From: Syntrophaceae bacterium UBA1411
GTDB lineage: Bacteria > Desulfobacterota > Syntrophia > Syntrophales > Smithellaceae
Assembly: GCA_002304995.1 (NCBI GenBank)
Contig: DBPV01000019.1
Coordinates: forward strand, 8,238-45,657
Direction of reading: 5' to 3'
DNA: 37,420 bases
The notes beneath the pieces were generated by a model. That model saw only the letters and a program-made list of their open reading frames with translations, had not been told where the DNA came from and made no database searches. Of this stretch, positions 7,636-16,047 are shown piece after piece. How positions within the stretch are numbered: the first letter of the stretch is position 1; each line of letters starts with the position of its first letter. The position numbers and the translations under genes are program-made.

Positions 7636-9558
7636 TCAGCCCAACTTGCCCAGTCGCTTAAGCTCATCCGCCACGTAAGCCAGATCCAGGTCTTCGAGCG
7701 TTTTTCTGGTCGGAAAGCTGTTTTGCTTGTTCCAGCCATGCAATTCGTAATACTCGTCGAGCATGGCGTTGTACTTTTTCGCGTCGAGTTTCCACCCGGC
7801 CAGATTTCCCGTGGGAATGGCCTCGCAGAGGTCCCGCGGCGTGGGCATGTCGTGGCGGCGGTCGAAGTCCGTGAACCGCAGGTTTAAGGCCTTCTCCAGA
7901 TTCAGCTGCCGCATGGCGATGCGCTTCAGATCATCCACCGATGTTTCCCGGCCCGTGGCCGTCGAATACAGACGGGCCATCTGGGGCAGATCGATCTGCT
8001 CCAGGTCCCAGCAGGTGGTGCTGTACAGGCAGACGCCCAGAGAATTGGCGATGCGCGAAAGAGCTTCCATGTACATCACGATGCCGGCCTTGCCCGTATA
8101 CTCGAGCGGTTTGTCCACGTTGTCCGCTCCGTAAACCTGCAAGGCTTTTTCGCGGTCCAACTCGCCTACGGTTTCAATCACGATGGCGCCGGTGGTGTGG
8201 CCGCCGCCCCGCGTCGAGGTGGCGGTGCCCAGAAGCCAGCCGTTGGAGCCGCGGCACTGCTCATAGAGATCCTGACCCTTGATGTGCATGGCGAAGTAGG
8301 CGCTTTGCCGGCCGACGATATCGGCCGCGCGCGCGCAGCCTTCCGCGAGAATGTTGCCGAAGCCCCGGCGGTAGGCGATCTTTTCAATCCAGGAAAGCGC
8401 GGCCGGCGCATCCCCCCAGAGGAGCGGTTCTCCGTCCGTATCTTTTTCGGTCAGAATGCCTCGCTGGTAGCACTCCATGGCCCAGCCGAGAGCGCCGCCC
8501 GCCGCGTCCACGTCCAGCCCCAGCTGATCGCACAGGGCATTGGCTTTGAAAAGAAACGTCGGCTCGGCAATGGCCAGGCGCGTCTGCAGCGTTCCCATGG
8601 CCTCGTGCTGGCAGGCCTCCGTCCGCAGACCCGCATAGGGGCCCTCGGTGATGTGCAGGTGGCGGCCGCAGCCCAAAACGCAGCCCGGAAAGCTCTGGCG
8701 GGAGACTTCGTATTTTTCGATGGTTTTGCGCGGATCGATCTTCGTCAGCAGATCTTCGGGAATGGCGCATTCCTGAAAATTGCGGTACGGCAGGCCGCAG
8801 ACCTCCTGCTTCCGGGGCAGGCAGGAGAGGGTTCCGTATTTGCGGAAATTGTCCCTGCTTTTGGCTTTTTCAAACATTTTCCGAACATCGCCGACCGCCT
8901 CCAGAAACGCCTCGGGCTCGGCCACCCGGATCGCCCCGGTTCCTCTGGCGACCAGCGCTTTGAGGTTCTTGGACCCCATCACCGCGCCCAGGCCGCAGCG
9001 TCCGAACGCCCTGCCCTTGTCCTGAATGATGCAGGCGCCGCGCACCAGATTTTCTCCGGCCGGTCCGATGGAGACGCAGTGCAGCCGGTTGTCGCCAAGC
9101 TCCCTGCGGATGCCGTCCAGGGTTTCCCAGGTGGTCGCGCCCCAGAGTCCGGAGGCGTCGCGCAGTTCGACGCCGGCGTCCGTAATCCACAGATAAACCG
9201 GACGGCGCGCGCGGCCTTCAATCACTACGGAATCGTAGCCCGCGTACTTGAGCTGGCCGCCGACATAGCTGTCGCTGCAGCCGCTCGCCCAGCCGCCGGT
9301 GAGCGGCCCCAGGCTGCTGGCGTTCATTTTACAGGCGCCCGGCGCCGGCGTGCCCTGCAGGGCGCCCGCGCCGAAGATCAGCAGGTTTGCCGGGTCGTAG
9401 GGCGTCACCCAGGGGCGCAGCTCGTCAAAGAGAATCTTGACGGCGATGCCGGAGGCGCCGATCCATTCCCGGGCGTAGCGCGAGGTTGGTTCGGTGCGCA
9501 TTTCGCCGCTGGTCAGATTCACGCGGAGAATCTTTCCGCCATAGGAAAATTCGGTCAC
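7636..9558 (-). CDS. Tungsten-type aldehyde:ferredoxin oxidoreductase
   Basis: A 640-residue enzyme of the AOR family, which binds a tungsten (or molybdenum) bis-pterin and a [4Fe-4S] cluster and interconverts aldehydes and carboxylic acids using ferredoxin. The family N-terminus GGKILRVNLTSG (7-18), the pterin-region GRCGLGAVMGSKNLKAL (186-202) and the cluster region are present. Cluster cysteines C293 and C297 (PGCVLGCGR) and a distal C510 are seen. The residue expected to be the first cysteine, three before C293, is F290. The start chosen is a GTG at 9556-9558 after GGGGAGG. It overlaps the ferredoxin stop as GTGA, so the two are translationally coupled. It could make, or with low-potential electrons reduce, an organic acid in this pathway. 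Confidence 0.9.
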   Translation of the reverse strand: MTEFSYGGKILRVNLTSGEMRTEPTSRYAREWIGASGIAVKILFDELRPWVTPYDPANLLIFGAGALQGTPAPGACKMNASSLGPLTGGWASGCSDSYVGGQLKYAGYDSVVIEGRARRPVYLWITDAGVELRDASGLWGATTWETLDGIRRELGDNRLHCVSIGPAGENLVRGACIIQDKGRAFGRCGLGAVMGSKNLKALVARGTGAIRVAEPEAFLEAVGDVRKMFEKAKSRDNFRKYGTLSCLPRKQEVCGLPYRNFQECAIPEDLLTKIDPRKTIEKYEVSRQSFPGCVLGCGRHLHITEGPYAGLRTEACQHEAMGTLQTRLAIAEPTFLFKANALCDQLGLDVDAAGGALGWAMECYQRGILTEKDTDGEPLLWGDAPAALSWIEKIAYRRGFGNILAEGCARAADIVGRQSAYFAMHIKGQDLYEQCRGSNGWLLGTATSTRGGGHTTGAIVIETVGELDREKALQVYGADNVDKPLEYTGKAGIVMYMEALSRIANSLGVCLYSTTCWDLEQIDLPQMARLYSTATGRETSVDDLKRIAMRQLNLEKALNLRFTDFDRRHDMPTPRDLCEAIPTGNLAGWKLDAKKYNAMLDEYYELHGWNKQNSFPTRKTLEDLDLAYVADELKRLGKLG

Positions 9559-9845
9559 GAAACGGATCCTCCCCGCCGCTCTTCCAGTTTTTTGAGAATA
9601 GTCACCAGATCTTTTTCCTCCTTGCAGACCTTCACGCACAGCGGCCGGTCCAGCCCCCGGCAGAGATCGCAGGCGAATCCGGCGGGTCCGTTTTCCTCCA
9701 GAAGCGCGACGATATAACCGGCGCCTTCTTCCTTCTCCAGAATCTTAATGCTCGATACCGACGGATTGTAAGCGCCGGTATGATGAAAGGAACAGAGCAT
9801 TTCGCAGGTCCGGCATCCGCCGCAGCTCGGCATGTCTTGTTTCAT
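9555..9845 (-). CDS. Small 8-cysteine ferredoxin-like electron-transfer partner of AOR
   Basis: A 96-residue protein with two cysteine groups, C8-x2-C11-x2-C14-x3-C18 and C59-x2-C62-x7-C70-x3-C74, enough for up to two [4Fe-4S] clusters. The pattern is that of the N-terminal half of AorB/HycB-type iron-sulfur subunits (CGGCRTCEMLC). It stops before the second pair of motifs, so it is a short version of about 160-200-residue relatives. It is likely to carry electrons between AOR and a ferredoxin or membrane acceptor. The start has AAAGGA six bases upstream. Its stop overlaps the GTG start of the AOR gene by four bases, which favours stoichiometric production. Confidence 0.8.
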   Translation of the reverse strand: MKQDMPSCGGCRTCEMLCSFHHTGAYNPSVSSIKILEKEEGAGYIVALLEENGPAGFACDLCRGLDRPLCVKVCKEEKDLVTILKKLEERRGGSVS

Positions 9846-9867
9846 GGATCGTCCTTTGCCTGTTCTT

Positions 9868-10464
9868 TCAGCCGGGCGGCAGCCGGTCGGCGAGGAAGGC
9901 GACCTTGGCCGTCTCTTCGACGAGCTCCGCCAGATTTTGCGCCTCGGTAAGATCCCTGCCCGCCGCCAGAATACCGTGGCCGGCCAGAAGCGCGGCCTTG
10001 ATGCGGGGATCCGCGAAGGTCTCCTCCACCTGCCGTCCCAGGCTTTCGCTTCCTTCGGGGCCGGGCGGAATGACGGGAAGGCTTCCCAGAATCCGTTCGG
10101 CGTGAACCGTCAAAAGCGGAATCGTTCGGGCGCGCACCGCAAAAGCCGTCGCATACGGCGGATGATAGTGGACAACGCCGCCGACATCCGCACGCCGCCG
10201 GTAAATGCTCAGGTGCGTCCCGATTTCCTTGGTGGGCTTGCCGCTTCCCGCCACGGTTTTTCCCGTAGCGTCGGCCAGGAGCAGGTCTTCCGCGGTGAGA
10301 TCGTAAAGCGCGATGCCGCTGGGCTTGACCAGATACAGACCACCCGGCAGCTTCAAGCTCAGATTTCCCCCCGTCGAGACTTGCAGCCCCGCTTCAAAAG
10401 CCCTGCGGCACACCCGGAGGAATGCCTTTCTTTCATCCGGCCAGGAAACCATCGCGGCCGCCAT
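9868..10464 (-). CDS. Class II aldolase/adducin-family protein
   Basis: A 198-residue zinc enzyme resembling L-fuculose-1-phosphate aldolase and related C-C lyases or epimerases. It has GGNLSLKL (32-39), KPSGIALYDL (47-56), a candidate catalytic Glu80 and zinc ligands H99, H101 and H163. These match the Glu73/His92/His94/His155 set of E. coli FucA after a shift of 7-8 residues. The start ATG overlaps the preceding gene's stop as TGATG, and the ferredoxin gene follows 22 bp later, so it is embedded in the operon. It may cleave a hydroxylated intermediate to give an aldehyde for AOR or the alcohol dehydrogenase. The substrate cannot be told from sequence. Confidence 0.85.
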   Translation of the reverse strand: MAAAMVSWPDERKAFLRVCRRAFEAGLQVSTGGNLSLKLPGGLYLVKPSGIALYDLTAEDLLLADATGKTVAGSGKPTKEIGTHLSIYRRRADVGGVVHYHPPYATAFAVRARTIPLLTVHAERILGSLPVIPPGPEGSESLGRQVEETFADPRIKAALLAGHGILAAGRDLTEAQNLAELVEETAKVAFLADRLPPG

Positions 10465-11216
10465 CAGGGGTAAACCTGTTTGAAGGAAACGCCCATGCCG
10501 TGCCCGGTGAGAATATGGTCGGCGCGCGCGAGGATTTTCCCCATGCTGTCGAACATTTCGAAGACGTTGACGTAGCGGCCCATCGGAGTGAAGGACAGGC
10601 CGCGGTGCGTATCCGGTTTGAGGTTTTCATCGGCAAAGACGGCGTCGCCGGCAATCACATAAGTCCCCTGGGTGGTTTTGACCTCCACCGACTGGTGGCC
10701 CGGGCAGTGGCCCGGCGTGGGAAAGAGCGTGATGAAATCGTTGTAGCGAAACTCTCCGTCCACCGTCCGAAACGGCACGTCTTCAAAAGGCGGATGAGCG
10801 CCCAGTTTCTTGGATTCGTAGGATTTGTAGTACAGGAGGTGCGGATCACGCGCAAAGGCCAGCTCCCTGGCATGCACGTAAAAGCGGGCATTGGTGAAAA
10901 GTTTCATGTTGGAGCAGTGGTCCCAGTGCAGATGCGTGAAAAAAACCGCATCAATGTCCGCGGGCGTCACACCCAGTTTTTCCAGGTGTTCGTCAATCCG
11001 AAATCCCTCCGGCTGGTAGGATCCCTTGTGATGCCAGTCGGCCGTCTTGGTTTCGCTCATCCCGGTGTCGACCAGCAGCTTTTCCTTGCCGTCCGTTACG
11101 AAAAAAGCCCAGGTGGGAACCTCCACTTCCATGCCGTAGCCGTCGCCCGGCGTGATGTAGGCTCCCTTGTCCAGCCGGATGAATCCTGTATTAAAAGGAT
11201 AGATGCGTACATCCAT
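10464..11216 (-). CDS. Metallo-beta-lactamase-fold hydrolase, N-acyl homoserine lactonase-like
   Basis: A 250-residue binuclear metal hydrolase. The ligand motif HLHWDH is at 95-100 (H95, H97, D99, H100). Further expected ligands are in TPGHCPGH, AGDAVF and the C-terminal GHG. The length and overall layout resemble AiiA/AttM-type lactonases, which hydrolyse lactone rings. In a catabolic operon the more likely role is opening a lactone or cleaving an ester or thioester of the growth substrate rather than quorum quenching, but this is inference. A GAGG site precedes the start. It overlaps the aldolase gene by one base. Confidence 0.85.
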   Translation of the reverse strand: MDVRIYPFNTGFIRLDKGAYITPGDGYGMEVEVPTWAFFVTDGKEKLLVDTGMSETKTADWHHKGSYQPEGFRIDEHLEKLGVTPADIDAVFFTHLHWDHCSNMKLFTNARFYVHARELAFARDPHLLYYKSYESKKLGAHPPFEDVPFRTVDGEFRYNDFITLFPTPGHCPGHQSVEVKTTQGTYVIAGDAVFADENLKPDTHRGLSFTPMGRYVNVFEMFDSMGKILARADHILTGHGMGVSFKQVYP

Positions 11217-11233
11217 AATTCATTTCCTCATCG

Positions 11234-12469
11234 TCAGCGATTGTGTTTTTCCAGCATGTCCATCATCCGTCTGACCGCCTCGCCGATAAAAGCGTCGTCA
11301 TTGATGTGGGCATCCATTTCATAAAGTTCGATATCTTTCCTCAATCCCGCTTTCAGAACCCGGAGAAATTCCCGGTCGGCGGCAGGATCGTAAAAGGGCT
11401 TGCCCGGTGCGTTGGGCTCGGAAAAGCCTTTCAGCGGGATCAGCATCTGAACGGGGCCGATCGCCTTGTTGATCTTCCGGACGAGAAAGCGCGCGGCGGC
11501 CGTCATCTCGTCGGCCGTGGCCCGAACCAGCGTGATGTTCGCGTTGTGGACGATATGCTTTCTTTTCTTCCAGCGCGGCGGGAGGCCATCGTGGCCGCCT
11601 TTGCAGATGTAGTCGATGGCGCCGGGCGCCAGAATCCAGGGAACCGTGATCTTTGCCAGACTGTCCAGGCGATTACGGCCCGGGGCGAAAACGCCTCCGC
11701 CGACTTCATCGACCACTTCGTGCGTCGTCCAGTCCATCACGCCGTCGAAGTAGCCTTTCCGGGCCATCTCCTCCATGACGGTTCCGCCGGTTCCCGTCGC
11801 ATGAAAGAGGATCATTTCCAACCCCCGCTCCTCCAGCAGGCGCTTCATTTTCATGAGCCCCGGCGTGACGACGCCGAAGGCGGTGGCGCCGATCACTTTT
11901 TTCTCTCCCTTTCGGATGGGGCGGTAAGCCCTGACCATGCCCAGGAGCGCAGAAACCGCGTTTTCCAGAAGGCGGGTAAAAACATAGTTGAGGCCGAAGA
12001 CGTCCGTCACGGACGGAAAAACGGCAATGTCCTTGGTCCGCAGAAAGGGGCGCAGATCTCCCGACGCGATCGTGCTCACCATGACTTTCGGAAAGCCCAG
12101 CGGCAGCGGCTGCATGGCGGCCGTTCCCATCGCGGTGCCCTGACCGCCGCCGAGTGCAATCACCCCCTGGATTTTGCCCTCCTGATACAGTTGGGCCGTC
12201 CAGGCCGCAAGGCCGTCGGTCATGGTCTGGATGATCTTTCCCTTGTCGCGGGTTTCCACGAGGTCCGCCAGATTCCAGCCGGCTTTTTGAGCAACCTCCT
12301 CGCGGGAAATGTCTCCGCGGGCCAGCGGCCGGCCGAGCGGGCCGGGATCGATCAGAATGGCGCGGCAGCCGTTTTGCTCCACCAGCTCCCTGATGTAGAG
12401 GCACTCCTCCCCTTTGGTGTCGAGGGTGCCGATCACCAGAACCGTCTTTAAACCTTCACACCCAGACAC
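11234..12469 (-). CDS. UPF0261 / Tm-1-like ATP-binding protein
   Basis: A 411-residue member of the uncharacterised UPF0261 family, related to the N-terminal domain of the plant Tm-1 protein, which binds nucleotide. The N-terminal GTLDTKGEE (about 14-22), the glycine-rich ALGGGQGTAMGTA (about 104-116), STIASGD and the THEVVDEVGGG region are the conserved blocks. The start is a GTG at 12469 that overlaps the end of livF by 22 bp; an earlier start is not needed because TLDTKGEE normally lies close to the N-terminus. Family members recur in bacterial catabolic loci but no reaction is established, so none is given here. It follows the importer genes and precedes the two hydrolytic/lyase genes. 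Confidence 0.8.
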   Translation of the reverse strand: MSGCEGLKTVLVIGTLDTKGEECLYIRELVEQNGCRAILIDPGPLGRPLARGDISREEVAQKAGWNLADLVETRDKGKIIQTMTDGLAAWTAQLYQEGKIQGVIALGGGQGTAMGTAAMQPLPLGFPKVMVSTIASGDLRPFLRTKDIAVFPSVTDVFGLNYVFTRLLENAVSALLGMVRAYRPIRKGEKKVIGATAFGVVTPGLMKMKRLLEERGLEMILFHATGTGGTVMEEMARKGYFDGVMDWTTHEVVDEVGGGVFAPGRNRLDSLAKITVPWILAPGAIDYICKGGHDGLPPRWKKRKHIVHNANITLVRATADEMTAAARFLVRKINKAIGPVQMLIPLKGFSEPNAPGKPFYDPAADREFLRVLKAGLRKDIELYEMDAHINDDAFIGEAVRRMMDMLEKHNR

Positions 12470-13164
12470 TGAACGACCTCATCCATCCTGCAGCTCAATT
12501 CGTCCAGCGTGCCGCACATGCGGATCTGGCCCTTTTCCATGATGTAGGCCCGCTGATTGTCGCTGAGACGCATGGCGATTTCCATGTGCTGCTCCACCAG
12601 CATGATGGTCCTGCCGTCCTTCTGGAGCTGTTTGATGATTTCCATGATCTCATGCACAATCTTGGGCGCCAGCCCTTCGCTCGGCTCGTCGATGAGCATC
12701 AGCTTCGGCCGGCCCATCAGCGCCCGGGCGATGGTCAGCATCTGCTGCTCGCCGCCGGAGAGGTTTCCGCCCAGATGCTTGATGCGCTCCTTGAGGCGCG
12801 GGAAATAGGCGAAGCACATCTCCACCAGGCCGTCGCGCTCGTCGGGCTTGGTATGCATGAGCGATCCCAGCCGGAGGTTTTCCAGAACCGTCAGGTTGGG
12901 AATCACCCGCCGGTCTTCCGGAATGAGCGAAATGCCTTTGCGGGAAATTTTGTGCGGCGCCTGGCCTGCGATGTTGTCCTCGAGGAAAAACACCTTTCCG
13001 GACTTCGGAGGCTGGACTCCCATGATGGTTTTCATTGTGGTGGTTTTCCCGACGCCGTTCCGCCCCAAAAGGACCACGATCTCGCCTTCCTTGACTTCCA
13101 GGGAAACCCCCTGCAGAATATGGCTGTAGCCATAATACGTATTCACGTCTTCCAATCTTAACAT
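12448..13164 (-). CDS. livF: ABC importer ATP-binding subunit LivF-type
   Basis: A 238-residue cytoplasmic ATPase of the branched-chain amino-acid/organic-acid (HAAT) ABC transporters. Walker A is GRNGVGKTT (about 35-43), the signature is LSGGEQQ and Walker B is LMLIDEPSEGLAP. The start MLRLEDVN at 13164 is chosen for its AAAGGTGG site and for the normal LivF length. The open frame runs 25 codons further upstream into livG without similarity. With LivG it powers the LivHM permease. The 3' end overlaps the UPF0261 gene. Confidence 0.93.
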   Translation of the reverse strand: MLRLEDVNTYYGYSHILQGVSLEVKEGEIVVLLGRNGVGKTTTMKTIMGVQPPKSGKVFFLEDNIAGQAPHKISRKGISLIPEDRRVIPNLTVLENLRLGSLMHTKPDERDGLVEMCFAYFPRLKERIKHLGGNLSGGEQQMLTIARALMGRPKLMLIDEPSEGLAPKIVHEIMEIIKQLQKDGRTIMLVEQHMEIAMRLSDNQRAYIMEKGQIRMCGTLDELSCRMDEVVQCLGVKV

Positions 13165-13174
13165 GCTTCCACCT

Positions 13175-13909
13175 TTACCCGAGATAGACTCGCTGTACTT
13201 CTTCATTATCGCTGACCTCGCGGGGAGTTCCCTCCACAAGGGTTCTCCCCTCGTTCATCACCAGAATTTCCTCGGAGATGCTCATGACGACGCTCATGTC
13301 GTGCTCGACCAAAACGATGCTGAGGCCCAGCTCCGTGTTGAGCTTCTTGATCATATCCGCGCACTGGTTCGTCTCGGCGCAGCTCATCCCGGCCGTCGGT
13401 TCGTCCAGCAGCAGAATTTCCGGCCTGGTGGCCAGCGCGATTCCGATTTCCAGATAACGCCTCTCTCCGTGAGAGAGGGTCGAGGCCGGCCAGTTTCTTT
13501 TTTCCTGCAAATCCACCTGTGTCATGATTTGTTCCGCCAGTTCATTGACCTCCTTGTAGGAGGCGGCGTGCCGCCAGAAATTGAAGGAGGTCTTCCGCAC
13601 CTGAGCCGCGATGCGGATATTTTCAAAGACCGACAGAGTCGGGAAAATGTGGTTGATCTGATAGGTCTTGACGACTCCCAGACGGGACACCCGGTTCAGG
13701 GTGAAGCGGGAGATATCCTTGTCTTTCAAAAAGACCTTCCCCTTGGTCGGCAGGTAGGCGCCCGCGATCAGGTTGAACAGGGTGGTTTTCCCGGCGCCGT
13801 TGGGTCCGATGATGGACTTGAGCTGACCTTTCTTTAAAACGAAATCCACTTCGTCCACGGCTTTGAGCCCGCCGAAGTATTTGCAAATTTTTTCTGTCCG
13901 CAACAACAT
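13175..13909 (-). CDS. livG: ABC importer ATP-binding subunit LivG-type
   Basis: A 244-residue ATPase subunit paired with LivF. Walker A is GPNGAGKTTL, the signature is LSHGE and Walker B is ILLLDEPTAGM. LSHGE instead of LSGGE is common in LivG. A GTG lies directly after the livM stop (13922-13924), but the ATG at 13909 has a perfect AAGGAG six bases upstream. That site is itself inside the GTG-initiated frame, so the ATG is preferred. livF follows 10 bp downstream. Confidence 0.93.
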   Translation of the reverse strand: MLLRTEKICKYFGGLKAVDEVDFVLKKGQLKSIIGPNGAGKTTLFNLIAGAYLPTKGKVFLKDKDISRFTLNRVSRLGVVKTYQINHIFPTLSVFENIRIAAQVRKTSFNFWRHAASYKEVNELAEQIMTQVDLQEKRNWPASTLSHGERRYLEIGIALATRPEILLLDEPTAGMSCAETNQCADMIKKLNTELGLSIVLVEHDMSVVMSISEEILVMNEGRTLVEGTPREVSDNEEVQRVYLG

Positions 13910-13924
13910 AAGACTCTCCTTCAC

Positions 13925-14911
13925 CTATTTACTGGCCCGTTTCATCCGGTAGGCCATCATTTTTTCCTCCAGGGTTCCCATGATGCCTCCGGGGAAGAGG
14001 AGAATGATGGCGACAAAAATGGCGCCCACAAAAAGCTCCCAGCGGGGCGTAATCAAACTGATCGTGTTCTGGAGAAACAGGAAGACGCCGACGCCCACCA
14101 GCGGACCGAGGAACGTGCCCTTGCCGCCGAGAATGGTCATCATCACCATCGTGCCCGACGTGAGCCAGAACAGCGTGGTCAGCGGCACATAGCCGAGATA
14201 AACCGTATTGAGGGATCCGGCCAGCCCCGCGTAAAACGCCGAGATGACGAGCGACCAGAATTTCACCATGGTCGTGTTATAGCCGCAGGCTTTGGCGCGT
14301 TCTTCATTTTCCCGGAAGGCCTGCAGGAGTTTCCCGAAGGGGGACTGCAGGATGCGCCACGTCACGAACAGCATGACGCCCGTGACCACCAGGACGAAGT
14401 AGTACAGCGGCAGCGGCTTGCCCAGGGAAAAGGAGAAGATGGCCATCGCGGGAATGTGGGTCAGGCCGTCCTCGCCGCGGGTGATGTGCTTCAGCGGCGA
14501 GAGCGCCAGGAAGTAAAGCATCTGGGCGAACGCCAGGGAGATCATCGCGAAATAGACGCCTCTTTTCCGGATCGCCAAAGCGCCGATGAAACAGGCCAGA
14601 AGCATCGGGGCCAGGACGCCTGCCGCAATGCCCACGGGAAGGCTCGCGTCCAGATAGCGGAAAGCCAGTCCGGAGCTGTAGGCTCCCAGGCCGAAATACG
14701 CGGCGTGTCCGAAGGAGAGAACGCCCGTGTATCCCAAAAGCAAATTGAACCCCATCCCGAAAATCGCCCAGATGAGAATTTCCGTCGCCAGCGGCGTGGA
14801 AAGCACCAGGGGAAGAAACAGCAGAACAAAAATTGTTCCGTAGACGACCACCGGTTTGGGAGGTGCATGCAGTTCCTGCAATTTTGTGGTGTTTGTGTTA
14901 TCGTTAACCAT
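13925..14911 (-). CDS. livM: ABC importer permease LivM-type
   Basis: A 328-residue inner-membrane permease of the LivM type, with a hydrophilic N-terminal stretch followed by eight or more membrane segments. The conserved permease block GYTGVLSFGHAAYFGLGAY (about 74-92) and the C-terminal FLGPLVGVGVFLFLQ are typical. The ATG at 14911 is used. A TTG two codons upstream has better spacing to a GAGAGG site and cannot be excluded. It is separated from livH by a 174-bp gap that holds a hairpin. Confidence 0.92.
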   Translation of the reverse strand: MVNDNTNTTKLQELHAPPKPVVVYGTIFVLLFLPLVLSTPLATEILIWAIFGMGFNLLLGYTGVLSFGHAAYFGLGAYSSGLAFRYLDASLPVGIAAGVLAPMLLACFIGALAIRKRGVYFAMISLAFAQMLYFLALSPLKHITRGEDGLTHIPAMAIFSFSLGKPLPLYYFVLVVTGVMLFVTWRILQSPFGKLLQAFRENEERAKACGYNTTMVKFWSLVISAFYAGLAGSLNTVYLGYVPLTTLFWLTSGTMVMMTILGGKGTFLGPLVGVGVFLFLQNTISLITPRWELFVGAIFVAIILLFPGGIMGTLEEKMMAYRMKRASK

Positions 14912-14994
14912 GCTCAATGTTTCCTCTCTCTCAATGCAAATCGAGCTTTGCAAACAAATCTGAAATCAACCATTAAAGATCCTAATTTTTTTGG

Positions 14995-15023
14995 CGCTGC
15001 ACCGCGACATCCGGGGCACAGCG
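14995..15023 (-). other. Intra-operon hairpin between livH and livM
   Basis: On the minus strand CGCTGTGCC pairs with GGTGCAGCG (nine pairs, two of them G-U) around an 11-base loop. It is followed by an A-run, not a U-run, so it is not a classical terminator. It may be an RNA-stability or attenuation element in the 174-bp livH-livM gap, which otherwise shows no gene. Confidence 0.4.
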
Positions 15024-15085
15024 ATTCTTTTCCTGCATCATCTTTCCGCGACAGGGCCATGCGGCGCATCACGCACCGTTCCTGT

Positions 15086-15967
15086 TTATTCGCGGCCTTG
15101 TTCTCCAAAGAGCCCCCTCGGTCTGACCAGAAGGATCAGGGCCATGCAGAAGTACATGGACACCGAAGAATACTCGCCGGCGACAAACGCGGTGAACGCG
15201 ACGACCAGTCCGATGAGCAGCCCGCCGACGATCGCTCCGCCCAGAGACCCGAGTCCGCCCACGACGGTGACGACGAAGGCCGTCATGGTCATGTCCACGC
15301 CCATATCCGGAGTGGCCGACATCATGGGCGCCGCAATGGCGCCGGCCAGGGCGGCCAGGCCCACGCCGAGGCCGAATCCGAATGTCCAGATCCGGGACAC
15401 ATTAATTCCGAGGGTCTGCACCATCAGGCTGTCCCGGGTGGAAGCGCGGATGATCATGCCCAGGTCGCTGCGCTTGAGGAAAAGCCACAGAGAAATCAGC
15501 GCCACCAGGGTAAACAGAATGATGAACAGGCGGTAACCGGGAATGATGACGGATCCCAGCATCAGGGTGCCGCTCAGCGCTTCCGGGTAGTTCACCGGTT
15601 TTCCGATCAGGCCGAAGATGATCTTGATGAGATCCGGAATGGCCACAGAAAGACCGAAGGTGAGAAGGAGCGGCAACAGGGGATCTTTCCCGTACAGGGG
15701 CTTCAGAAACAGGAACTCCACAATCATGCCGATGATTCCCACAATTACGACGGCGCTCACCAGCCCCACGACAAAACTGCCCGACAGCGATATCACGACG
15801 AAGACGGCGTAGGCTCCCAGCATGGCGAATGTGCCGTGCGCGAAGTTCACCACGTCCAGAAGACCGAAGATGATCGACATCCCGCTTGAGAGGAGCACAA
15901 AGATGCATCCCAGGGCAATTCCGAAAAAAAACTGCATTGCAATAACATTCCAAGGAATCTCGAACAT
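15086..15967 (-). CDS. livH: ABC importer permease LivH-type
   Basis: A 293-residue inner-membrane permease with about eight hydrophobic segments. The conserved LivH blocks SSGMSIIFGLLDVVNFAHG (27-45) and AFVVTVVGGLGSLGGAIVGG (about 230-249) are present, along with the IIRASTRD loop that contacts the ATPases. An AAAGAGG site precedes the ATG. It follows the substrate-binding protein gene after an 80-bp gap with a strong stem-loop. Confidence 0.94.
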   Translation of the reverse strand: MFEIPWNVIAMQFFFGIALGCIFVLLSSGMSIIFGLLDVVNFAHGTFAMLGAYAVFVVISLSGSFVVGLVSAVVIVGIIGMIVEFLFLKPLYGKDPLLPLLLTFGLSVAIPDLIKIIFGLIGKPVNYPEALSGTLMLGSVIIPGYRLFIILFTLVALISLWLFLKRSDLGMIIRASTRDSLMVQTLGINVSRIWTFGFGLGVGLAALAGAIAAPMMSATPDMGVDMTMTAFVVTVVGGLGSLGGAIVGGLLIGLVVAFTAFVAGEYSSVSMYFCMALILLVRPRGLFGEQGRE

Positions 15968-15999
15968 AAAACCTCTTTTCTCACAACTTGGGTATTGAT

Positions 16000-16025
16000 G
16001 CGGGGGAGAGGACCTCCTCCCCCGC
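16000..16025 (-). other. Strong stem-loop between livK and livH
   Basis: A 9-bp GC-rich stem (GCGGGGGAG with CTCCCCCGC) with an eight-base loop lies 23 bp after the livK stop. No U-run follows on the minus strand. It could protect the upstream livK message from 3' exonucleases and so allow more binding protein than permease, as such elements do in other importer operons. Partial termination is the alternative. Confidence 0.5.
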
Positions 16026-16047
16026 TGTTTATCCCGCGATCATACGA

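Noticed and set aside
8197..9717. 506-codon open frame on the plus strand
   Set aside because: It is antisense to the AOR and ferredoxin genes, has no recognisable motif, and is a composition shadow.
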